DNA from: Thermoanaerobacterium thermosaccharolyticum DSM 571
GTDB taxonomy: Bacteria > Bacillota > Thermoanaerobacteria > Thermoanaerobacterales > Thermoanaerobacteraceae
Direction: 5' to 3'
DNA: 64,000 nucleotides
Assembly: GCF_000145615.1 (NCBI RefSeq)
Contig: NC_014410.1
Coordinates: 1,537,501-1,601,500, forward strand
Numbering within the stretch: position 1 is the first letter of the stretch; every line of letters begins with the position of its first letter. A model generated the notes under the pieces. That model was not told where the DNA came from. It worked only from the letters and a program-made list of their open reading frames with translations, and searched no databases. Positions 57,793-64,000 of this stretch are shown piece by piece. Both the position numbers and the translations under genes were made by a program.

Positions 57793-58629
57793 TTAACTCC
57801 TTATTTGTGGATTAAAAATTTGATCAAGTCCTGTGTTCATCAAATTTAGCGAAAAAGTAATCAACGCAATCATTAGAACAGGCGGTAGAAAAGCCCACCA
57901 AGCACCACTCATTTGTGCTTCATACATTGTAGCCCAGTTTAACATTAGCCCCAGTGTTACCGTGTTCTGCGGTCCAAGTCCTAGCATCGATATGGTGGCT
58001 TCAGAAAGAATTCCGGATGCCACTTGAAGAATAAATGCCATGCCAACGTATGACGCTATATATGGCAATATTTCAGTTGCAACAATCTTTGGTATACTAT
58101 AGCCTGAAACTTTTGCAAGGTTTACATGATCCCGATTTCTTAATGATATCGTTTGTGCTCTCACAGCTCTTGCAGTCCAAGGCCAGCTAGTAAATCCAAT
58201 TACTAGTGCAGTAGTTAAATACGATCTGGAACTAATACTGACAGATATTAATACTAATATAATAAAGGATGGTATGACGAGAAATATATTTGTAATTGAT
58301 GACAGTATATCATCAACTAAACCACCTATATATCCACCAAAAAGCCCTAAAATGAGCCCTACTCCTGTGGCGATTCCGCCAGCTAAAATCCCAATAATAA
58401 GCGACGTCTTCCCCCCTGCAATTAATTCTACAAATTCATTTCTCCCGAAATTATCAGCTCCTAATGGTAAATTAGGACCCGGCTTTTGAAACATTGTATA
58501 ATTCATTTTTAAAGGATCTTCCTTATTCACAATTGGAAAAATAATCACACTCAATAACAATAAAGCAAAAATTATAAATCCTAGCCTAAACTTACTTGAC
58601 TTGAAAATAATACTGAAATTATTTTTCAT
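57793..58629 (-). CDS. ABC transporter permease, DppC/OppC type
   Basis: A 278-residue permease with an N-terminal cytosolic segment, a first helix at about 14-32 ([19 protein letters not shown]), and five more helices. The motif [12 protein letters not shown] near residue 57 and [31 protein letters not shown] near 150-180 (EAA loop) are characteristic of OppC. AGGAG precedes ATG. It is 6 nt after the DppB-type gene. Confidence 0.92.
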   Translation of the reverse strand: MKNNFSIIFKSSKFRLGFIIFALLLLSVIIFPIVNKEDPLKMNYTMFQKPGPNLPLGADNFGRNEFVELIAGGKTSLIIGILAGGIATGVGLILGLFGGYIGGLVDDILSSITNIFLVIPSFIILVLISVSISSRSYLTTALVIGFTSWPWTARAVRAQTISLRNRDHVNLAKVSGYSIPKIVATEILPYIASYVGMAFILQVASGILSEATISMLGLGPQNTVTLGLMLNWATMYEAQMSGAWWAFLPPVLMIALITFSLNLMNTGLDQIFNPQIRS

Positions 58630-58635
58630 ATCTCA

Positions 58636-59640
58636 TCACTCCTGTTGGGCAACTTTAATTCTAGGATCTATCAAACCATAAATAATATCTATCACGAAAT
58701 TAGCTATCAAAACACCTGTAGTGATTAAAAGAGTACATCCTGATATAAGAGGAAAATCCTGTGCAGCAATGGCGTTAAAAAGCACTGAGCCTAAACCAGG
58801 ATAGCTAAAGACGATCTCTGTAATAAGTGCACCTCCAACCATTGTACCTAGCGAAAGTGCTAATCCGGTTATTTGCGGAAGAACAGCATTCCTAAACACG
58901 TATCTTACAATTTTTGAATCCTCAAGGCCCAATAATCGGCAATATTTGACATAATCAGCATTTAATTCGTAAATAGACATCTCCCGCATACCTAGAGACT
59001 GTCCACCAATTCCCACCAGAACTATTGACCAAAAAGGCAGTTGATAATGTTGTACTACTGAAAGAAAAAAGGAAATTGTAGGACTCGGTATCATGTCGAA
59101 AGCATACCCGCCGCTGGCTGGAGCAATCTTTAATACGACAGCAAATAGCCACACTAATACAATAGCAAATCCAAAAGACGGTATGCAGCTTATAAATAGA
59201 AAAACTGGAAATAAGACCTTGTCAAAGCCCTTCTTTATGTAAGCTGCTAAAACACCCAAAACATTGCCAAGAATCCAGCTTACAATAATTGCAGGCAGTT
59301 GAAGTCCTATTGTCCACATGATTGAACTTGCCAATATGTCTGTTACTTTTCGTGGATACTGTCCAAAAGAAGTACCCATATCTCCATGAAAAAGATTAGA
59401 AACATATATGAAAAATTGTTCCCAAATAGGCTTGTTTAATCCAAATTCTTTCTCAAATGTCTCATAAACTCGCTTAATTGAATTTGTATCTGCCATTCCG
59501 CTGGTGATTTTTGAAACAATTGTTGATACCGGGTTACCCGGTATCAACCTTGGTAAAAGAAAATTCAAAAACAGAGCTACTACAAAAGTTAGGATGTACC
59601 ACACCATTTTACTTGTCATATATCTTCTATAGCTTTTCAC
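58636..59640 (-). CDS. ABC transporter permease, DppB/OppB type
   Basis: A 334-residue permease with six membrane helices, the OppB motif LPRLIPGNPVS near residue 30, the EAA loop ADYVKYCRLLGLEDSKIVRYVFRNAVLPQITGL near 220-255 and the ending GLIDPRIK. The start codon is GTG with GAGGAGAG upstream. It lies 20 nt after the binding-protein gene. Confidence 0.92.
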   Translation of the reverse strand: MKSYRRYMTSKMVWYILTFVVALFLNFLLPRLIPGNPVSTIVSKITSGMADTNSIKRVYETFEKEFGLNKPIWEQFFIYVSNLFHGDMGTSFGQYPRKVTDILASSIMWTIGLQLPAIIVSWILGNVLGVLAAYIKKGFDKVLFPVFLFISCIPSFGFAIVLVWLFAVVLKIAPASGGYAFDMIPSPTISFFLSVVQHYQLPFWSIVLVGIGGQSLGMREMSIYELNADYVKYCRLLGLEDSKIVRYVFRNAVLPQITGLALSLGTMVGGALITEIVFSYPGLGSVLFNAIAAQDFPLISGCTLLITTGVLIANFVIDIIYGLIDPRIKVAQQE

Positions 59641-59660
59641 TTTAAACTCTCCTCTATTTT

Positions 59661-61469
59661 TTATTTAGAAGAATGAATCTTATATAAAGCTGCTATTCCA
59701 TAGCCGTCCATACATATATTTGGAGGAATATTCGTTCCGTCGCCATCAACAGGGAAACCGCTCCAAACAGAAGTATTAACAGTGTAGAAGTCAGCAGGCC
59801 TGTACATCAAGCCAATCATTGGAACCTCTTTTAAATAAATCTCATTAAGCTTTGTCCAGGCGTCTTTTAACTGTGTTTCATCAGTGATGTTAGGTATCTG
59901 ATTCAACAAAGTATCTACTTCAGAGTTTTTATAGCGGCCATAGTTGAAATAAGCTGTCTGGCCTATAGGAGCATACCCATTTGAGCTCATTCCCTGATAT
60001 GCACGTGCCCAAGGAGAAGATATTCCTATACCTTGATATGAGTACATGCCCATATCAAAATTACCTGTCTGCATATCATTGTTCCAAACAGACTGTTGTG
60101 GGAAATATGTTTGAACGTTTATACCTATTTCTTTGCAAGACGAGGCTACAATTTCAAGTGCTGCGTTCCAGTCAGACCATCCAGTTGGACACTCAACTTT
60201 AAACGACAATTTCTGCCCGTTTAACACCCTTATTCCGTCTGGTCCTTTCTTAGCACCAATGGAATCAAGCAATGCATTGGCACCATCAATATCATGAGAT
60301 TTCCATTGAAGCGGTGCTAATTGACTTTGGTCTACAAGTTTTTGCTCTGAATCAAGAGGCAGCATCAATGATGGAGACATTTTCCCAGAATATCCGCTCA
60401 TGGCATTTTTTGCGATCTTATCGTAATCTATAGCCATTGCTATTGCACGACGTACGTTTGCATTGTCAAGCCCTGGCTTTGTAACATTTATAACCAGCCA
60501 AGGTATCACACCAGGCATATAGTATGGAGGTTTTGATAGATAAGTCTTTATATTTGATCCAAATGTCTGAATATTTGGTGTAAATTGCTGCGAAACATCC
60601 ACTTGATTCTGCCTTAAAGCAGTATCACCAGCAGCATTGTCTTTAAATATATTGTGAACTATATATTTTGGTGCCGGCAATTTGCCCCACATTGAAGGTG
60701 CCTTGCCCCAATAGTTGTCGTCTCTTATCAAGACAACTTTCGCATTATCATAATAGAAAACTTTGTATGGACCTGATGCCACAGGATTTGCATTTACTTC
60801 ACTTGAAATTTTGCTAAAATCATTATTGTCTTTTTCTTCTATCTTTATCCAAACGTGTTTTGGCAAAATGTATACTGATTCAAGTGCTTCTTCAACCATT
60901 AAAGGATTCTTATTGTCGCTCTTTAATTTAAATTCTACAGTAGTATCGTCCTTTGCAGTAACACTGTCAAGGTAATTCCAGTTGCTGGACCATGAAACAG
61001 GGTATTTTTTACCTAACTCAAAAGTATACACAACATCATCTGCCGTAACTTTTTCACCATCGTTCCACTTTGCATCGGGATTTAATGTCACTGTACATAC
61101 AGTACTATCAGATGAAAATGCGTATGATTTGCCTAAAAGTGGATACATCTTTCCATCAAGTTGATTGTACATAAACAATGTTTCAAATGTAAGTTCTCTG
61201 GCTATACTTGTAGCTGACAATGGAAGTGAAGTCTGGCTCGGGCTTAAAGGATTAAACGTTGTTGGAGGTCCCCATTGTAATCCGCTTATATACAGTGTCT
61301 CACTTCTAGGCGTAGCCTCACCAGGTTTTACAGTATTTTCTGTTGTCGTTGTCGTCTTTGTCCCATTGCTGGATGACTTATTTGCATTCGAATTACTGCC
61401 ACAGCCGACGATAAGCAGTGATACCATTAAAAACACAAGTATAATGCTTACTAGCTTTTTAAACTTCAT
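59661..61469 (-). CDS. Family 5 extracellular solute-binding lipoprotein
   Basis: A 602-residue lipoprotein: signal peptide 1-22 with lipobox LLIVGC, Cys23 for lipidation, then a serine/threonine-rich linker to about 55. The SBP_bac_5 fold follows (GLQWGPPTTFNPLSPSQT, NDGEKVTADDVVYTFELGKKY, VRRAIAMAIDYDKIAKNA). Relatives bind oligopeptides, but cello- and mannan-oligosaccharide binders of thermophiles belong to the same family, so the ligand is open. GAGAGGGG precedes the ATG. First gene of the importer operon, transcribed behind an unusually long leader. Confidence 0.92.
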   Translation of the reverse strand: MKFKKLVSIILVFLMVSLLIVGCGSNSNANKSSSNGTKTTTTTENTVKPGEATPRSETLYISGLQWGPPTTFNPLSPSQTSLPLSATSIARELTFETLFMYNQLDGKMYPLLGKSYAFSSDSTVCTVTLNPDAKWNDGEKVTADDVVYTFELGKKYPVSWSSNWNYLDSVTAKDDTTVEFKLKSDNKNPLMVEEALESVYILPKHVWIKIEEKDNNDFSKISSEVNANPVASGPYKVFYYDNAKVVLIRDDNYWGKAPSMWGKLPAPKYIVHNIFKDNAAGDTALRQNQVDVSQQFTPNIQTFGSNIKTYLSKPPYYMPGVIPWLVINVTKPGLDNANVRRAIAMAIDYDKIAKNAMSGYSGKMSPSLMLPLDSEQKLVDQSQLAPLQWKSHDIDGANALLDSIGAKKGPDGIRVLNGQKLSFKVECPTGWSDWNAALEIVASSCKEIGINVQTYFPQQSVWNNDMQTGNFDMGMYSYQGIGISSPWARAYQGMSSNGYAPIGQTAYFNYGRYKNSEVDTLLNQIPNITDETQLKDAWTKLNEIYLKEVPMIGLMYRPADFYTVNTSVWSGFPVDGDGTNIPPNICMDGYGIAALYKIHSSK

Positions 61470-62199
61470 AAAAAACCCCTCTCCCTTTTTTATTTTAACT
61501 TGTACACGTCATCTCCTCATCCAAGAAAACTTTTAGTCAGGTATACAAGTCAAAGAATTTTAAGTCATACAATATAAGCACCTCCCCTTTGATAACATTT
61601 TTAAGAATTGATTTGTATGCTATTTTAATTTTGGGATATACTTTATGTAATCTCCCAAAAGTTGATTCAATAAAAAGCGATATAACGTCATTATCTTTTA
61701 TTTGTTTTTGCATAAGTTTAAAATTAATCCTTTTCATGTCCTAATAAATAAAACTTATATACCTTAATACAAACTATTCACTTTCATTGAAAAAGTTCGT
61801 ACACCATTGCATTTTTATCTGTTATTTCTTACTAATATTAACTAATTTTCTATATATTTCAAAGCTTTGGTTAATTTAATTAATTCTCAAAAAAGCAACA
61901 CCGTATGCACCATTTAAATTCTGTAAATTAAAAGTCAAAACACTAGCGATCTAAAACAATAGAAGTAAATAAAATAACTAAAAAACAATCTTTAAGGAAA
62001 AATTTATAATTAAGATATGTTGTTAAAACATTTGCTAGTTGTGTTTTGATATGTATTTTATAAATTTTGTACTTGATTTGCTATGTTATATTCTACATTT
62101 AATTAACCTTAATAAATTATAAAACAAACACTAACATCATTTGTGTTTCAAAAATTAACCTGTGCTTTAACCATAATTAGTAACCTTTACAACTATTAC
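61470..62199 (-). other. Long AT-rich leader of the ABC importer operon
   Basis: About 730 nt separate the promoter at 62206-62234 from the binding-protein start. I recognise no riboswitch core, T-box or conserved terminator. The segment is very AT-rich and has several TTAACC/GGTTAA copies. Near its end, GGGGAGGTG (around 61577) precedes TTG 61572 and a short frame LYDLKFFDLYT, and GAGGAG precedes a five-codon GTG frame just before the operon. These could be leader peptides or chance. Confidence 0.4.
61537..61737 (-). CDS. Doubtful small ORF in the ABC leader (66 aa)
   Basis: A 66-codon lysine-rich frame (MKRINFKLMQKQIKDNDVIS and on, ending KGEVLILYDLKFFDLYT). Its ATG has only AGGAC directly adjacent, a poor site, while a much better site inside it would start only the last 11 codons at TTG 61572. 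Composition is like the surrounding AT-rich leader. No family recognised; it may not be a gene. Confidence 0.25.
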   Translation of the reverse strand: MKRINFKLMQKQIKDNDVISLFIESTFGRLHKVYPKIKIAYKSILKNVIKGEVLILYDLKFFDLYT

Positions 62200-62205
62200 A
62201 TACTT

Positions 62206-62234
62206 ATTATATTTTAAACAAAATGCAATGTCAA
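62206..62234 (-). promoter_or_regulatory. Perfect consensus promoter for the ABC importer
   Basis: TTGACA (62229-62234 on the minus strand), exactly 17 nt, then TATAAT (62206-62211). Both hexamers match sigma-A consensus completely. The next gene downstream is the solute-binding protein 740 bp away. Such a strong promoter implies high transcription unless repressed or attenuated within the leader. Confidence 0.8.
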
Positions 62235-62295
62235 TATTTATGCATAATTTTTTTATTTAAATTTTGTTAACTAATTTAGTTTAATTTGTAAATTA

Positions 62296-62351
62296 AAAAT
62301 AAGTTACAATAAGTTATATTATGCAACTAATAACTTATTATAACTTATTTT
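62296..62351 (-). terminator. Long hairpin terminator after the radical SAM gene
   Basis: Two 22-nt arms (62296-62317 and 62330-62351) are complementary except for one pair that is G-U in RNA. Each arm contains a repeated ATAAGTTA unit. The minus strand continues TTTTTAATTT. It lies 45 nt after the gene at 62396 and separates it from the ABC promoter. Confidence 0.75.
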
Positions 62352-62395
62352 AAGCATCTCAATTGCTGAAATCTTTTAAAATAATACAATCAGCT

Positions 62396-63376
62396 TTATG
62401 TATATCCATAAAATTTTTTCCCACATTTACCGCATTTATTATTTTCTATTCCTACAACATGTACATAGCCACTTCTCTTAATCAAAAGATATCCACAATC
62501 AGGGCAATAAGTATTGTTGTCGAATCCGGATACATTTCCTAAATATACATAATTTAGATACTTTTTTGCAATGACATAAATATCTTCAAGCACTTTTATT
62601 GGTGTTTCTGGATTTTTCATTTTATATCGAGGAAAATACTTAGAAAAATGTATAGGGATATCTTTGTTTATGTTCGATACCCATTTGCAGAGTTCTTCAA
62701 TTTCACTATAATCGTCATTTTCTCCTGTCACCACCAATGTGGTTATTTCTACATGACAGTTTAACACAGCTTCTTCAACAACTTTCAAAACGCTTTCCAG
62801 ATTTCCATGACATATTTTTTTATAATATTCATTAGAAAAAGCTTTTACGTCTATATTTACTGCATCAATATATTGCAAGAGCTCTTTTAAAGGATCGATA
62901 TTTATATATCCATTTGTTACTAGTACATTCTTAAGACTTTCCTTATGTGAAATTTTTGCAGAATCTAACACATATTCATACCAGATCGATGGTTCATTAT
63001 AGGTATATGCAATTCCTACATTTCCTTGCTGTTTTTTTGCGATTTCTACCAATTTACTTGGCGATAGGTATTCCCCTTCCAACCTTTGTTGAGATATCTC
63101 CCAATTTTGACAAAACAGACATCTAAGGTTACAGCCATATGTACCTGCAGATAGTATATGACTGCCGGGCATGAAATGATATAGAGGTTTCTTTTCTATC
63201 GGATCCACAGCAAGAGATGTGATTTTGCCATAATTTTCAGTATATAACTTGCCACCTTCATTTTTTCTAGCACGGCAAAAGCCATATTTCCCATCACTTA
63301 TTATACAATTTTGCGGACATAATAAGCAGTGTACACTGTCGTTGTCTATCTTTTCATAATAGAGTGCTTCTTTCAT
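62396..63376 (-). CDS. amrS: AmmeMemoRadiSam system radical SAM enzyme
   Basis: A 326-residue radical SAM protein. An N-terminal cysteine group ([21 protein letters not shown]) precedes the radical-SAM [14 protein letters not shown] near residue 80, and [12 protein letters not shown] near 125. The C-terminus has a zinc-ribbon-like pair, CPDCGYLL and [10 protein letters not shown]. Homologues are glycyl-radical-activase-like proteins found with AMMECR1 and MEMO domains; the substrate is not known. Its ATG overlaps the stop of the AMMECR1 gene (ATGA). Confidence 0.92.
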   Translation of the reverse strand: MKEALYYEKIDNDSVHCLLCPQNCIISDGKYGFCRARKNEGGKLYTENYGKITSLAVDPIEKKPLYHFMPGSHILSAGTYGCNLRCLFCQNWEISQQRLEGEYLSPSKLVEIAKKQQGNVGIAYTYNEPSIWYEYVLDSAKISHKESLKNVLVTNGYINIDPLKELLQYIDAVNIDVKAFSNEYYKKICHGNLESVLKVVEEAVLNCHVEITTLVVTGENDDYSEIEELCKWVSNINKDIPIHFSKYFPRYKMKNPETPIKVLEDIYVIAKKYLNYVYLGNVSGFDNNTYCPDCGYLLIKRSGYVHVVGIENNKCGKCGKKFYGYT

Positions 63377-64000
63377 TTATGCCTCACAACCTCAAATCTT
63401 TCAATAGTATACTTTTCATCTGGTGCAATGCCAGCTTTTCTAAGTGCAATAGATATCTGCTGATCTACTGTATCGACACCATCAAGGTCTGGCAATAAAA
63501 GCCCGCTTTTATAACCGCTTCTCACGATTACGCCGTACTTTTTTGCATCCAGATCATCTTTTGATTTTACAGGCTCAGGTTTTGTCAAAACATCAACTGA
63601 ATACACTATGTCGTCTAGTTCATCTATCTCAACAGGATAAAACCTTGGATCTTCTGTACCAGCGCTTACTGCATTTCTTATGATTTCCTCTGCTATATTA
63701 TTCTTTAAAGGGTATACAGTACCTATGCAACCCCTTAATTCACCATCTTTATGAAGCGATACAAATACACCTGCTTTCTTTTCTTTCATTTCATCTGGCA
63801 GATTATCCGGTACATCCATTATACTGTTGTTTTTCAAATAATACTCAAGGCTTTCTCTTGCTAGCTTTACATAAACATCCTCTGATTTCCTTATATTATC
63901 TATCCTTTCCCTTTTCAGCCTATACAGTTCATCTAATAAGCCTATACCTGTATAACTTTCGGGAATGAATTCAGCTACGCCGTATCCAACACCAAAAGGA
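63373..64000 (-). CDS. amrA: AmmeMemoRadiSam protein with AMMECR1 domain, 5' end outside window
   Basis: The AMMECR1 domain ([57 protein letters not shown]) occupies the last 170 residues. The frame stays open through 63838-64000 ([20 protein letters not shown], then [14 protein letters not shown]), so an internal TTG at 63837 is not the start. The upstream part looks like the end of a MEMO/LigB-type domain, as in clostridial MEMO-AMMECR1 fusions. The protein therefore continues beyond the window. Confidence 0.88.
   Translation of the reverse strand, partial: PFGVGYGVAEFIPESYTGIGLLDELYRLKRERIDNIRKSEDVYVKLARESLEYYLKNNSIMDVPDNLPDEMKEKKAGVFVSLHKDGELRGCIGTVYPLKNNIAEEIIRNAVSAGTEDPRFYPVEIDELDDIVYSVDVLTKPEPVKSKDDLDAKKYGVIVRSGYKSGLLLPDLDGVDTVDQQISIALRKAGIAPDEKYTIERFEVVRHK

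Noticed and set aside
61470-62199. Known riboswitch in the ABC importer leader
   Set aside because: I looked for T-box, S-box, cobalamin, guanidine, glycine, c-di-GMP and purine cores and saw none of their conserved segments.

Overview
The window is a low-GC, Gram-positive chromosome segment from an anaerobic, spore-forming member of the Clostridia. The SCIFF peptide and its radical-SAM maturase, SpoIID- and BofC-type sporulation proteins, PyrR attenuators, a class 1B dihydroorotate dehydrogenase and strong AGGAGG ribosome binding sites all point there. Gene order and protein character suggest Thermoanaerobacterales, probably Thermoanaerobacterium or a close relative. That placement is inference; no database was searched.

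Layout. 1-667: 5' part of a 16S rRNA gene (minus strand) behind two tandem consensus promoters, divergent from an rRNA methyltransferase. 2.2-8.6 kb: complete pyrimidine operon pyrR-B-C-F-K-D-E, with one PyrR attenuator before pyrR and another before pyrB; the pyrB leader also has a 25-codon reading frame ending inside a second terminator. 8.6-31.6 kb: housekeeping genes, mostly one long minus-strand series: MBL hydrolase, dtd, rel, apt, recJ, ubiB-like kinase, phasin-like protein, secF, secD, gamma carbonic anhydrase, SCIFF maturase, SCIFF peptide, yajC, tgt, queA, spoIID-like, ruvB, ruvA, ruvC, a BofC-like protein, cheW and yebC. 31.8-36.5 kb: small genes (split TauE/SafE pair, CoA-binding protein, YigZ, a degenerate Nudix protein, DUF3189, hflX).

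36.5-40.4 kb is the accessory part: tRNA-Leu(CAA), decayed reading frames including a possible group II intron reverse-transcriptase remnant, a tandem pair of small paralogues with an operator-like palindrome, a GC-rich structured element, an arginase-like orphan and a VOC-family pseudogene with a single frameshift.

40.4-55.8 kb is the most interesting part: an assimilatory sulfate-to-homocysteine operon. CysD/CysN activate sulfate, a 4Fe-4S CysH makes sulfite, a small siroheme reductase makes sulfide, and a ThiS-like carrier, E1-like enzyme, JAMM protease, TusA-like protein and O-acetylhomoserine sulfhydrylase appear to pass the sulfur on as a protein thiocarboxylate. The carrier ends in GGG-Ser-Arg, so it should need the JAMM protease before activation, as in the Wolinella HcyS/HcyF/HcyD/MetY pathway. 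The flanking hem/cobA/sirohaem genes (hemA-hemC-cobA/hemD and hemB-MET8-hemL) can make the siroheme that the reductase needs.

55.9-62.3 kb: a family 5 oligopeptide or oligosaccharide ABC importer behind a perfect consensus promoter and a leader of about 730 nt. 62.4-64 kb: AmmeMemoRadiSam genes, the last one running off the window edge.
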